64,000 bases of DNA from Pseudorhodobacter antarcticus (GTDB lineage Bacteria > Pseudomonadota > Alphaproteobacteria > Rhodobacterales > Rhodobacteraceae): contig NZ_FOCO01000001.1 of NCBI RefSeq assembly GCF_900110135.1, positions 124,001 through 188,000 on the forward strand. Direction: 5' to 3'. Positions within the stretch are counted from its first letter, which is position 1, and every line of letters starts with the position of its first letter. A program made the position numbers and the translations under genes. The notes beneath the pieces are model-generated. The model saw nothing but the letters and a program-made list of their open reading frames with translations. It ran no database searches and was not told the origin of the DNA. Below are positions 35,080 through 44,470 of this stretch, piece after piece.

Positions 35080-36399
35080 ATGACCGAAGCAGAAAAGGCC
35101 TATGCCGAAGCGGAACGGATGATTGCAGAGGCGAAGCAGACGGGGGGCCGACTTAACTTTGATCATCCATTGACTATCGCAATGGCAGCTTTGCCCCCCG
35201 AAATTTCTAACATGCGAAAGCTACGACTCCTTTCGCTAAGCAACACCCAGATCACCGATGCTGCCCTAGAGAGAATATCCGGACTGAGTGACTTGAAATC
35301 TTTGTATGTCGACAACACTCAAATCACTGATGCCGGACTGGTCTACATCTGTGTCTTGGGTGGATTGCGAAGGCTCAATCTCATAAACACCAAAATCATA
35401 GATCTGCGCCCATTGCGACAAATGAAGTCACTATTAGAAATACCCGAAGGGGGCGGTCTTTCCTTTCGTAACTGCGCCGCCGCCAAAGCCGATCCTCGAA
35501 TCGCCAAAATCGCCGCTATCGAAGACAGCAAAACCCGCGCCCAAGCCCTTTTCGACCTCATCGACGCAGGCTGGCTCCCACCGGGTGAAATCACCTCCGA
35601 CACCCCAACCGCCCCCAGCTTCACCCTCCCCCCCGATGGCCCGATGCAGTCGCAAGACGCTGCCCCCATTGGCGGTGATGAAGACCAAGAGGACCTGCGC
35701 CAAGACCTGCTGCGCAAAATCAGCAATACGATTGAGGCGATTGGCACCTCCAACGAATGGGCGGGCCTGCGCGCCTCGGCGGAACATTACCGCACCCAAA
35801 TCACCAAACCCCTGCCCGATATTCGCCTAAAGCGTCTCTATTCCGCCGCCAACACCCTGCGCGTGGCGTTTGAGGCGAACACCCAAGTCGAAACACTGGG
35901 CCGCAACACCGACCTAATGCCCCCGCTGGTTTTCGCTGCGCTGCAAGACGTGGTGCAAACCCACGGCTTGTTTTTCATGGGCTTTCCCAATGCCGCCGAA
36001 ATCCACGCACAAATGCTGGCCGGGCTAACAGGCGCGCGCCGCCCGGCAGAGGTTGCCGCCGCCGCCCCCTTGGTCGAAAGCCTAGAAAACAAGCCCCGCG
36101 CGCTGGACGCGGAAGACCAAGCCGCCATGGCCGACGATCTCGCCGCCGCAAAGGGCGAAGGCCCCTCTGCCGAAATCGGCGAGAACAGCCTGCGCGGGCG
36201 CATGTGGAATATGTTAGGGGCGTTTGGGCGGAAGGTGGTTGCGCTCGGCTCTGCTGGCATTGCAACGTTGTCGGGCCACTATTTCATACTGTGGGTGCAA
36301 GCAAACGAAGCCGCGATTTTGGCTTGGCTAACGCTCACCCAAGGCGCTGCATCAGGCTGGTTCGCAACCGTTATGGCAATCCTAAAAGGCCTGCTTTAA
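35080..36399 (+). CDS. leucine-rich-repeat protein with conserved C-terminal membrane module
   Basis: 439 residues in three parts. Residues 1-50: EAEKAYAEAERMIAEAKQTGG and IAMAALPPEISNM. Residues ~50-125: LRRs of the TQITD type (LRLLSLSNTQITDAALERIS; LKSLYVDNTQITDAGL; LRRLNLINTKIIDLRPL). Residues ~130-439: ADPRIAKIAAIEDSKTRAQALFDLID, helical segments, and two hydrophobic stretches near the C-terminus (VVALGSAGIATLSGHYFILWV and the final ~25 residues). I recall many Rhodobacteraceae proteins with this frame but differing LRR numbers. The LRR-coding DNA is visibly AT-richer than the rest of the gene, and REP-like repeats flank it. Function unknown. Confidence 0.8.
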   Translation: MTEAEKAYAEAERMIAEAKQTGGRLNFDHPLTIAMAALPPEISNMRKLRLLSLSNTQITDAALERISGLSDLKSLYVDNTQITDAGLVYICVLGGLRRLNLINTKIIDLRPLRQMKSLLEIPEGGGLSFRNCAAAKADPRIAKIAAIEDSKTRAQALFDLIDAGWLPPGEITSDTPTAPSFTLPPDGPMQSQDAAPIGGDEDQEDLRQDLLRKISNTIEAIGTSNEWAGLRASAEHYRTQITKPLPDIRLKRLYSAANTLRVAFEANTQVETLGRNTDLMPPLVFAALQDVVQTHGLFFMGFPNAAEIHAQMLAGLTGARRPAEVAAAAPLVESLENKPRALDAEDQAAMADDLAAAKGEGPSAEIGENSLRGRMWNMLGAFGRKVVALGSAGIATLSGHYFILWVQANEAAILAWLTLTQGAASGWFATVMAILKGLL

Positions 36400-36409
36400 C
36401 CCCACCCCC

Positions 36410-36435
36410 GGGGCGGTGGGTTGCACCCACCCTAC
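36410..36435 (-). repeat. REP-like palindrome, type A copy 3
   Basis: Same orientation and nearly the same sequence as the 18166 copy (GTAG head on the minus strand, GGTGGGTGCAACCCACC hairpin). It begins 11 bases after the LRR gene's stop. Confidence 0.8.
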
Positions 36436-36549
36436 CCCCAAAACCGCGATGCACCTGTTAAAATTCGGTTAACAAAAAAACCAAATTCCAACAATATCAA
36501 CGCTCTAAGGCGCGGATCGCGCGCGATGCACACCCGATCCGCACCCAAA

Positions 36550-37572
36550 TCAGCCCTTTTTCAAACAGCGCTGGCCCAGAACTTCGGCAATCTGAACCGC
36601 ATTCAACGCCGCCCCTTTGCGCAAATTATCCGACACGCACCACAGATTGATGCCGTTATCAATCGTGCTGTCCTGCCGGATGCGGCTGATAAAGGTCGCA
36701 TATTCGCCCACACATTCAATCGGGGTCACATAGCCGCCATTTTCGCGTTTATCGATCACCATGATGCCCGGTGCCTCGCGCAAAATATCGCGGGCCTCAT
36801 GCTCGTCCAAGAATTCCTCAAACTCGATGTTGATGGATTCGGAATGGCCCACGAACACCGGAACCCGCACGCAAGTCGCGGTGACCTTGATATCCTTGCC
36901 CATGATTTTCTTCGTCTCGGCAACCATTTTCCACTCTTCTTTGGTGGACCCATCATCGAGGAAAACATCAATATGCGGGATCACATTGAAGGCGATTTGC
37001 TTGGTGAATTTCTTGGCCGGCTTGTTGTCGGTCGGATTATAGATGCTTTTGGTCTGGTCCCACAGCTCATCAATCCCCTCCTTGCCCGCGCCGGAAACGG
37101 ACTGATAGGTGGACACGACAACCCGCTTGATTTTCGCGCGGTCATGCAGCGGCTTCAACGCGACAACCATCTGCGCGGTCGAACAATTCGGGTTCGCGAT
37201 GATCATCTTTTTGGTATAGCCATAAATTGCATCGGCGTTCACCTCTGGCACGATCAGGGGCACGTCGGCGTCATAGCGGTACAGGCTGGAATTGTCGATC
37301 ACCACGCAGCCTTGGCTGGCAGCCTTTGGCGCGTAAATCTTGGTCGCATCCGACCCCACGGCGAACAGGGCAATGTCCCAGCCGGTGAAATCAAACGTGT
37401 CGAGATCCTTGCATTTCAAGGTCGCATCGCCAAAGCTGATTTCCGTACCCATGGATTTGCGCGACGCCAGCGCCACAATCTCATCCACTGGAAACTCGCG
37501 CTCTGCGAGGATATTCAGCATTTCACGGCCCACGTTGCCCGTGGCCCCAACGATAGCGACTCTATAGCCCAT
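36550..37572 (-). CDS. asd: aspartate-semialdehyde dehydrogenase
   Basis: 340 residues. It reduces aspartyl phosphate with NADPH on the way to lysine/diaminopimelate, threonine and methionine. VAIVGATGNVGREML binds NADP; the catalytic Cys is in NPNCSTAQMV; the His is in RVPVFVGHSESI. ATG 37572 follows AAAGGAGG. The gene stands alone; dapD of the same pathway is 19 kb away. Confidence 0.96.
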   Translation of the reverse strand: MGYRVAIVGATGNVGREMLNILAEREFPVDEIVALASRKSMGTEISFGDATLKCKDLDTFDFTGWDIALFAVGSDATKIYAPKAASQGCVVIDNSSLYRYDADVPLIVPEVNADAIYGYTKKMIIANPNCSTAQMVVALKPLHDRAKIKRVVVSTYQSVSGAGKEGIDELWDQTKSIYNPTDNKPAKKFTKQIAFNVIPHIDVFLDDGSTKEEWKMVAETKKIMGKDIKVTATCVRVPVFVGHSESINIEFEEFLDEHEARDILREAPGIMVIDKRENGGYVTPIECVGEYATFISRIRQDSTIDNGINLWCVSDNLRKGAALNAVQIAEVLGQRCLKKG

Positions 37573-37641
37573 CTTGGCCTCCTTTAATGCAATCACCGCC
37601 CCATAGCGCAAAGGGATTGCGGGGGGAAGGGCCGCACGGGG

Positions 37642-38808
37642 TCAATCCGTGCGATCACGCGAAAACAGATACACCGACAACCCCACCATCAGCGCCACGG
37701 CAAAAAACCCAAAGATCGCCACATACCCCGCCTGCGGGCTGGCGGCTGTCGCGTTCAAATGCCCGGTATAAACCTGCGCCAACCCCGTGGCCCCGATGCC
37801 AAACAAGTTCATCAAGGTCACGCCGCGCCCCACCAAATGGGGCGGGAAAAACGCGCGCCCATGCGCCATGACCATGGGAAAGGACGCGCCAAAAAACCCA
37901 ACAGCCGCCAACATCACCACGGCAAACGCCACCCCCTGCAACGGCAACGCCCAAAGCGCCACCAACGCCGCACAGGCCAACGCATTGCCGCCAAACACCA
38001 ACCATTTGCGCGTGCCAAACACCCGGTCCAAGGGGCCATAAGCAAAGTTGCCCAGCACCATCGCCACCCCCATCGCCAAGGTCACACGGCCAATCCCACC
38101 CGCATCAAGCCCGTAAATATCGGCAAAATACGGCCCGGCCCACAGGCCCCGCAGCCCCGCCGCTGGCAAGTAATTCACCGCCATAATCGGGAAAATGAAC
38201 CAAAGCGCCCGAATGCGCAAAATATCCATCAGCGACCCGCGCGGCCCCGGCGGCAGGGAAGCCGGGTCCCGCACCAACAGCGCAATCAACCCCGCCACCG
38301 CCAAGCTGATGCCTGCCAAAACCCACAAGCTGCCGCGCCACCCAAACACCTCCAGCGCCACCGCCAAAGGCAGCGAACTCGCGATGTTCCCGAACGAGCC
38401 GACACCAATCACTACACCCGCCAAGGTGCCAAACACCCGCGCAGAAAACACCCGCGCAAAAATGTAATAATTCGCCATCAACACCGGAGAGCAGCCAACG
38501 CCGATCAAGGCCATCGCCTGCGTCACCTCCTGCCCCGACGTGGCCACAGCAAACAACGCCGCCCCGCCCCCGGCCCCCAATCCAAACACCACCGCCGATG
38601 TCAGGCGGGGCCCCACCCGGTCCAACGCAATCCCCACCGGAATTTGCATCGCGGCAAAGGCCAAAAACCACACCCCCGACGCATCCGCCAAATCCGCCGC
38701 ACTCACCCCCAGGTCAGCGATCAAAACCGGGCTCATCACGGCCAAAAACGCGCGGTAAAACTGGCTCAGGACATAGGCCAAAACCAAACTGAAAATCCCT
38801 GCTTTCAC
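37642..38808 (-). CDS. MFS transporter
   Basis: 388 residues with about 12 hydrophobic helices. The loop 2-3 signature is weak (DRVGPRLTS), and GRGVTLMNLFG is the equivalent late loop. The start is GTG 38808 (MKAGIFSLVLAYVLSQFYRAF), typical of the group of small-molecule MFS carriers. Substrate unknown. It follows a second MFS gene on the same strand after 73 bases. Confidence 0.85.
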   Translation of the reverse strand: MKAGIFSLVLAYVLSQFYRAFLAVMSPVLIADLGVSAADLADASGVWFLAFAAMQIPVGIALDRVGPRLTSAVVFGLGAGGGAALFAVATSGQEVTQAMALIGVGCSPVLMANYYIFARVFSARVFGTLAGVVIGVGSFGNIASSLPLAVALEVFGWRGSLWVLAGISLAVAGLIALLVRDPASLPPGPRGSLMDILRIRALWFIFPIMAVNYLPAAGLRGLWAGPYFADIYGLDAGGIGRVTLAMGVAMVLGNFAYGPLDRVFGTRKWLVFGGNALACAALVALWALPLQGVAFAVVMLAAVGFFGASFPMVMAHGRAFFPPHLVGRGVTLMNLFGIGATGLAQVYTGHLNATAASPQAGYVAIFGFFAVALMVGLSVYLFSRDRTD

Positions 38809-38823
38809 ACCCGCCCCCGCAGA

Positions 38824-38847
38824 TTCATCTTGGCAAAAATACCTCCG
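38824..38847 (-). repeat. 24-nt intergenic motif, copy 3
   Basis: On the minus strand: GGAGGTATTT, TTG, CCAAGATGAA, preceded by a small palindrome CCTCCGGCGGAGG. It lies between the two MFS genes. Confidence 0.7.
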
Positions 38848-38881
38848 CCGGAGGCTCGGATGCCCCGCAACCGCAGGCCCG

Positions 38882-40117
38882 TCACGCTGCGACCAGCCCC
38901 ACGCGGCGCTCCTTGATCGGCAAATGCACCAGCGCCGAAAACGCGCCCACCCCGATGCCGATCCACCACACCAGCGTGTAATCGCCCGTCACATCATACA
39001 TCCGCCCGCCCAGCCAGACGCCCAGAAACGACCCCAACTGATGGCTGAAAAACACAAACCCATAGAGCGTGCCCATATACCGCAGGCCGTACAAATGCGC
39101 GACCAAACCGCTGGTCAGGGGCACCGTGGCCAGCCACAACGACCCCATGACAAGCGAGAACAAAAGCACCGTCACGGGCGTCATCGGTAGCAAAATAAAC
39201 GCGGCAGCTGTCACAGTGCGCGCTGCGTAAATCCCCGCCAGCAGGTACTTTTTGGAATACCGTTTGCCCAACCAGCCCGCGTAAATCGCACCGCCAATAT
39301 TCGCCATACCAATCACCGAAATCGCCACCGCGCCCAGCGCGGACGTGCTGGAAATCCCAATGGCGGCCAAATACCCGCCGGGGTCCACCGGGCCACACAT
39401 TTCGGTCACAAAGGCCGGGAAATGCGCGGTGATAAACCCAAGCTGATACCCGCAGGAGAAAAAGCCCACAAAAATCATGATATAACTCGGGTCTTTGAAC
39501 GCGCGTTTTAACACATGCCCAAGACTTTCTTGCAGCTCCACCTTGGTCGCGGTGATCGGGGCGCGCAAGGCGGGCAGCGCAAACAGAACGGACAGGATCA
39601 CGACCGAAAAGATCGTAAACACCACCTGCCAGCTGTAAATTTGCAGCAACGCCTCGGCCACGGGCGCGCCAAACACTTGGCCCGCCGAGCCAGCAGCGGT
39701 GGCGATGCCCAAGGCAAGGCTGCGGTTTTCATCAGAACTCGCGCGGCCCACAATCGCCAAAATCACGCCAAACCCGGTGCCTGCAATCCCAAACCCCACC
39801 AGAATTTCCAGCAGCCAATGCTGCCCCGGCGTCACCGCGAATGATGACAGCAACAACCCCGCCGAATACAAAAACGCCCCCGCGATAATCGCGCGGCGGT
39901 CGCCAAACCGTTCGGCCAGCGCGCCAAAAATTGGTTGCCCCACACCCCAAGCCAAATTTTGAATCGCAATCGCCATCGAAAAATCCGCGCGCAGCCAACC
40001 AAATTCTGTGGCGATCGGGATTTGAAACACGCCAAAGCTGGCGCGAATGGCAAAGTTGATCATCAAGATGAAACAACCCGCAATTAGCACAGGCGTGAAC
40101 AGGGCGGATTTGGTCAT
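38882..40117 (-). CDS. MFS transporter (monocarboxylate/oxalate-formate-like)
   Basis: 411 residues, about 12 helices, starting MTKSALFTPVLIAGCFILMI. LAERFGDRRAIIAGAFLYS is the classical MFS loop 2-3 motif. The pattern SFGVFQIPIATEFGWLRADFSMA resembles carriers of the monocarboxylate/OFA type, but substrate cannot be named. ATG 40117 is at the first helix. It is 84 bases downstream of the GH42 gene on the same strand and could be read through from the galactoside operon. Confidence 0.85.
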   Translation of the reverse strand: MTKSALFTPVLIAGCFILMINFAIRASFGVFQIPIATEFGWLRADFSMAIAIQNLAWGVGQPIFGALAERFGDRRAIIAGAFLYSAGLLLSSFAVTPGQHWLLEILVGFGIAGTGFGVILAIVGRASSDENRSLALGIATAAGSAGQVFGAPVAEALLQIYSWQVVFTIFSVVILSVLFALPALRAPITATKVELQESLGHVLKRAFKDPSYIMIFVGFFSCGYQLGFITAHFPAFVTEMCGPVDPGGYLAAIGISSTSALGAVAISVIGMANIGGAIYAGWLGKRYSKKYLLAGIYAARTVTAAAFILLPMTPVTVLLFSLVMGSLWLATVPLTSGLVAHLYGLRYMGTLYGFVFFSHQLGSFLGVWLGGRMYDVTGDYTLVWWIGIGVGAFSALVHLPIKERRVGLVAA

Positions 40118-40201
40118 CGCAGGCCTCCGGCGGTTGGTCTGCGACATCTGCGCCGCACCCCGCCTTTGGTCAATCGTTCAATTGTGTGGGGTGCAAAACC
40201 A

Positions 40202-42115
40202 TCAGTCCCACGCAACCCCAGCGGGCGGCAAGGTGTGGCCTGCGTGGGTCACCTCAACGGCGGCGTAGTTAAACCAAAAGGTACGCGTGCCCGATTGGCG
40301 ACAGCGCAACCCTTCGGGCAACGCGGCGGCCTCAATCCCTTGCGCGGCACAAAGCCGGGTCAGGATGCGGGCCAGCGCCACCTCATCCGGCAAGCCCGCA
40401 AGGTAATGCAGGCCGCCATGGGCCACCAGCGCAGGCCAGCCGTCGGTGGTTTCCTCAATCACTTGCGCGCTACCTTCCAGCTTTTCGCGCCACAGATGGA
40501 ACGTGCCCCCCTGCGCCAGTGGTACGGGCAGATCGGGCGGCAGGGTTTCCACGCGGGCGACCACGCAGTCCAGCCCCGGCAGGTTCGGCGGCAACGGATT
40601 GGGGATGGAAAACTCGGGCGTTTTGGAATTGCTGCGCGGACCGATCAGCGCCGATGGGCAAGCCGCCAGCGCCGTGATCAGCGCATCCGGCAGCGTGGCG
40701 ATGGCGGGGGCCAGCACCAGTTTATAGGCGGACAAGTCCGTGACCGAAGGCGGCAAAATATCCACCGACAGGCCCAACCGCCGCAAGCCTTTGTAAAAGC
40801 CAAAAACCACGTTGAAATAATCAAAACCCCGGCCTTGCGGCTGCGTGGCCCATGCCCATGCGCTGGCATAATCGAAAATCAGCGCGATGGGGGGGGTGGT
40901 GTGTTCGACATCGGGCATCGCGGCCAATTCTTGGGCCACCTCAGCCGCCGCATGATAGGCGGGGGCGGGTTCGCTGTCGGGGCGCAACATGCCCGCGTGC
41001 ATTTGCTCTTGGGCAAAGGGGGCTTGGCGCCAGCGGAAATAACACACGGCCTCTGCGCCATGGGCGAACGCCTCCCACGCCCAAAGGCGGGCCATGCCGG
41101 GCAAGGGGTCAGGGTTGAATGGGGCCCAGTTCACCGGGCCGGGTTGTTGTTCCATAATCCACCAGCGGCCCCCGGACGCGGCGCGTCCAGACCTCATGGC
41201 GCCCACGGCGCGGTACAAATCGTGGTGAAAGGCTTGGAAATCGGGGTCGCCTTGGCGCGCGAAATCGCGTTTATGATCGGCGCTGGCCGCAATCCGGTCG
41301 GACAAAAACCCAAGGGGGTAGCTGTCCCATGTGGCGATTTCCAAATCCGCACCCGTTGCAAAATGGTCAAAATCCACCACAGCACCCATGTAATTGTGCG
41401 AAATGGGGGCTGTGGAATGGCGGCGAATGATGTCGGTTTGCACGCGGTTGAAGCGGGCAACTTGGTCACTGGAAAAACGGCGAAAATCCATGGCATGGGC
41501 GGGGTTCGCCTCGGTCACGGTCAAATTCGGCAGGTCAATTTCCGCAAAATCAGCGTATTCCATCGACCAAAACACATTGCCCCACGCGCGGTTCAACGCG
41601 GCAGGCGATTGGTATTTTTGCGCCAGCCAATCGCGAAAGGCGTGGCGCGCGGCATCAGAATAGCTGACCGTGGTATCGTGGCAGCCGTATTCATTATCGG
41701 TCTGCCACGCAGCCACGCGCGCGCCATACCGTTTGGCCAGATCGGTGGTGATGCGCGCACATTCCGCGATATACCCTTGATGGCTAAAACAATAATGCCG
41801 GCGCGACCCAAACCCGCGTTTATGCCCATTGGCATCCAGCGCCAGCATGTCGGGGTGACGGTCCAACATCCAGCGCGGCGGGGTGGCGGTGGGCGTGCCC
41901 AGCACCACCTTCAAACCATGCGCAATCAGCGTGTCAATCGCGCGATCGAGCCATGCCCAATCATATTGGCCGGGGGTGGGTTCCATCCGGGACCACGCAA
42001 ATTCGCCAATGCGCACCCATGTCAGGCCAATCGCAGCCATGCGGGCGGCATCTTCGGCCCATTGGGATTCGGGCCAATGTTCGGGGTAATAACAGGTGCC
42101 AAGCGTGCGTTTCAT
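40202..42115 (-). CDS. GH42 beta-galactosidase
   Basis: 637 residues, the usual GH42 size. The N-terminal barrel starts GTCYYPEHWP and ARMAAIGLTWVRIGEFAWS, both GH42 signatures. The acid/base Glu is in AWQTDNEYG and the nucleophile Glu in WIMEQQPGPVNW. A trimerisation domain (ALIFDYASAWAW) and a C-terminal beta domain follow. It releases galactose from beta-galactosides in the cytoplasm (no signal peptide). It is the last gene of the galactoside operon, whose previous gene (lactonase) ends four bases inside... its start is at 42115 overlapping that stop (ATGA). Confidence 0.92.
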   Translation of the reverse strand: MKRTLGTCYYPEHWPESQWAEDAARMAAIGLTWVRIGEFAWSRMEPTPGQYDWAWLDRAIDTLIAHGLKVVLGTPTATPPRWMLDRHPDMLALDANGHKRGFGSRRHYCFSHQGYIAECARITTDLAKRYGARVAAWQTDNEYGCHDTTVSYSDAARHAFRDWLAQKYQSPAALNRAWGNVFWSMEYADFAEIDLPNLTVTEANPAHAMDFRRFSSDQVARFNRVQTDIIRRHSTAPISHNYMGAVVDFDHFATGADLEIATWDSYPLGFLSDRIAASADHKRDFARQGDPDFQAFHHDLYRAVGAMRSGRAASGGRWWIMEQQPGPVNWAPFNPDPLPGMARLWAWEAFAHGAEAVCYFRWRQAPFAQEQMHAGMLRPDSEPAPAYHAAAEVAQELAAMPDVEHTTPPIALIFDYASAWAWATQPQGRGFDYFNVVFGFYKGLRRLGLSVDILPPSVTDLSAYKLVLAPAIATLPDALITALAACPSALIGPRSNSKTPEFSIPNPLPPNLPGLDCVVARVETLPPDLPVPLAQGGTFHLWREKLEGSAQVIEETTDGWPALVAHGGLHYLAGLPDEVALARILTRLCAAQGIEAAALPEGLRCRQSGTRTFWFNYAAVEVTHAGHTLPPAGVAWD

Positions 42116-42966
42116 AAGATAACCCGTGGTTCAGGAAGGCCGCGCGCACCTGCAGCGGCGACAAAGGTTTTGCCCGCATCGGGGCTGCGCGCCAAATCCG
42201 CCGGGGCCATGCCCTGAATGGCGGACGTGCAAAAAATCTGGTCCAAATCCGCACCACCAAAAGCCGGGCAGGTCAGCTGGCTTGCGGCAAAAGCGATGCT
42301 GCGGATGCGCGCGCCGTGGCGGTCAAACACCGCGATCTGGCCCGCACCCCACAGCGCCACATAGAGGTTTCCATCCGCATCGACCACCGCGCCATCGGGG
42401 CTTTCATCCACCTCGCGCAGATCGATAAACGGTTCGGGCGCTGCATTTGGCCAGCCGTCCGCGTCCAGCGTGACCCGTTGAATGATCTGCGTGCGGGTGT
42501 CGGTGAAATGCGCGCTGCGACCATCTGGGGAAAAACAAATCGCGTTGGGGATGGTAAGATTTGAAAAAAGCAGCCGCAATTCCCCTTTATAGAGCCTGTA
42601 AATCGCCCCCTTGCCTGCCTGCGCCGCGCGCCCCATCGTGCCAATCCAAAACCCACCCTGTCGGTCCGCGCGCCCATCGTTGGAACGTGTTACGGGGTTA
42701 TCCGCCTCCAGCGCCACCACGATTTTATGGGTGCCTGTGGGGATGTCAAACCGCAACAGCGCGGTATCAGACGCGATCAGCAGCGTGTCACGGTCCACCC
42801 AACCCGCCGCCGACACCATCTGGTCGAAATGCCAGTCGGCGGGGCCATCGGGGCCGATTGTCAACAAGCGCTTGCCAAAAATATCGAACCAAAACAATTG
42901 GTTTCGCTGCGGATGCCACAGCGCCCCTTCACCCAAGGCACACAGGCGCGGGTCAAAAATAGTCAT
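42112..42966 (-). CDS. SMP-30/gluconolactonase-family sugar lactonase
   Basis: 284 residues. A six-bladed propeller with [18 protein letters not shown] at the start (metal-ligand Glu), [18 protein letters not shown] (Asn and Asp ligands) and [21 protein letters not shown] (Asp ligand). In this operon it most likely opens galactono-lactone to galactonate. ATG 42966 overlaps the DgoA stop (ATGA) and its own stop overlaps the GH42 start. Confidence 0.9.
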   Translation of the reverse strand: MTIFDPRLCALGEGALWHPQRNQLFWFDIFGKRLLTIGPDGPADWHFDQMVSAAGWVDRDTLLIASDTALLRFDIPTGTHKIVVALEADNPVTRSNDGRADRQGGFWIGTMGRAAQAGKGAIYRLYKGELRLLFSNLTIPNAICFSPDGRSAHFTDTRTQIIQRVTLDADGWPNAAPEPFIDLREVDESPDGAVVDADGNLYVALWGAGQIAVFDRHGARIRSIAFAASQLTCPAFGGADLDQIFCTSAIQGMAPADLARSPDAGKTFVAAAGARGLPEPRVIL

Positions 42967-43565
42967 TCCAACGCGTCCCACGCAGCGATGATTGCGCGGG
43001 CGCGGGTTGCCACTTCGGCCACCATCAGGCCGGGGGTGTAAAGGGCGGAACCGATGCCAAACCCATCCGCACCGGCCCGCCGCCACTCCGCGAAATTGGC
43101 AGGGCCAGCACCGCCCACGGCATAAACCTGCGTGCGCGCAGGCAACACGGCGCGCATCGCCTTGACCCCTTCAGGGCCAATGATGGAGGCGGGAAAAATC
43201 TTTAGCCCCGTAGCCCCGGCGGCCAATGCGGCGAAACATTCGGTCGGGGTCAGCGCGCCTGGCCAGCTTTGCATCCCCGCCGCGATTGTTGCGCGAATAA
43301 CCGCCGGATCGGTGTTGGGCGACACCACCAACTTGCCGCCAGCGGCTGCGACCTGCGCCACCTGATCGACCGTTAAAACCGTGCCTGCACCAATCAACGC
43401 GCGGTCCCCAAATTCATGCGCCATCACGGCAATGGAGGTATAGGGATCGGGTGAATTCAGCGGCACCTCAATCCGGGTAAACCCTGCGGCGATCAGGGCG
43501 GCTGTGACTGGCACGGCCTCATCCGGGGAAATGCCGCGCAAAATCGCGATCAGGGGTCGGGTCAT
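42963..43565 (-). CDS. dgoA: 2-dehydro-3-deoxy-6-phosphogalactonate aldolase
   Basis: 200 residues, KDPG/KDPGal aldolase fold. [14 protein letters not shown] has the catalytic Glu/Arg context, [11 protein letters not shown] follows, and the Schiff-base Lys is in [11 protein letters not shown]. The KDPGal form is favoured over the KDPG form by the adjacent kinase and sugar enzymes. It splits the phosphorylated ketodeoxy acid into pyruvate and glyceraldehyde 3-phosphate. ATG 43565 overlaps the DgoK stop. Confidence 0.92.
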   Translation of the reverse strand: MTRPLIAILRGISPDEAVPVTAALIAAGFTRIEVPLNSPDPYTSIAVMAHEFGDRALIGAGTVLTVDQVAQVAAAGGKLVVSPNTDPAVIRATIAAGMQSWPGALTPTECFAALAAGATGLKIFPASIIGPEGVKAMRAVLPARTQVYAVGGAGPANFAEWRRAGADGFGIGSALYTPGLMVAEVATRARAIIAAWDALE

Positions 43566-44470
43566 AGCGCACCTTTCAGTTTGGAGAGGCCCGCCAGCGT
43601 GCAATCAGCGGCGTTCAGCGTTTGGGGGGTGATGCCCTGTTGCAACAGGGCGTGAGCATAAATATCACAAAGCGTTGGTGCGCCGATCAAGGTGACGTTT
43701 TGACCCAGCCAATAAGGTTTTGCCGCCGCAAATTCCATCCCAATCAACAACCCAGACAAACGACTGCGCGCGGCGATGGGGGATAGGTTTGCCAGCAACC
43801 CTTCGGCGCGCAGGGAAAACAGCCGCGCCCCCAGCTTTTCCGGGCGCGACAACGCATCCGACAGCGCCAGATCAAATGCCGCCCCATCAAACCCATCGGG
43901 GGCAATGCCGTGGCGCAACACCGACTGCTGTGAAAACAGCGCAAACATTTCGCCGGTCAGGAATGTCTGAAAACTCACCACCTCGCCCGCGCTGATATGA
44001 ACCCATTTGGAATGGGTGCCGGGCAAACACATCACCCCATCATAATCTGGGTTCAGGGCCAGCGCGCCCGCGATCTGCGTCTCCTCACCGCGCATCACAT
44101 CGGCGGGATTGTCTTGGCGCAAGCCCGGCGCGATATGGAAAATCAGACGGGGATCATGGGTTTGAACGCGGGTCAGCGCGTTGGCATCCAGCGGCGCACA
44201 AGGAACGGTACGGTATTTCGCCTCGGCCCAACCTTGGCGCGAACCGACCATGCCACAGGCCAAAATCTTGGTAGGCGCGGTCAACCACGGACCGATCAGC
44301 GCGATCAAAGCTGGTTCAAACTGGGCGGGGGTCAGCGTGCCCATACCATCATTGCTGCTGGCTTGCGCCAAAGGGCCAGCGGCCCCCATCGCCGTCGCGC
44401 GCAGATGGGTGGTACCCCAATCCACCGCAATCCAATCGGGCGGCGCGGGCAAAATCTGCGCCGCTGTCAT
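43562..44470 (-). CDS. dgoK: 2-dehydro-3-deoxygalactonokinase
   Basis: 302 residues with the DgoK N-terminus [13 protein letters not shown] (phosphate loop), [18 protein letters not shown], and [26 protein letters not shown], all typical of the family. It phosphorylates 2-keto-3-deoxygalactonate with ATP. It overlaps both neighbours by four bases. Confidence 0.94.
   Translation of the reverse strand: MTAAQILPAPPDWIAVDWGTTHLRATAMGAAGPLAQASSNDGMGTLTPAQFEPALIALIGPWLTAPTKILACGMVGSRQGWAEAKYRTVPCAPLDANALTRVQTHDPRLIFHIAPGLRQDNPADVMRGEETQIAGALALNPDYDGVMCLPGTHSKWVHISAGEVVSFQTFLTGEMFALFSQQSVLRHGIAPDGFDGAAFDLALSDALSRPEKLGARLFSLRAEGLLANLSPIAARSRLSGLLIGMEFAAAKPYWLGQNVTLIGAPTLCDIYAHALLQQGITPQTLNAADCTLAGLSKLKGAL

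Noticed and set aside
40166-42217. 683-codon plus-strand frame opposite the GH42 gene
   Set aside because: Antisense shadow with His/Arg/Gly-rich low-complexity composition.
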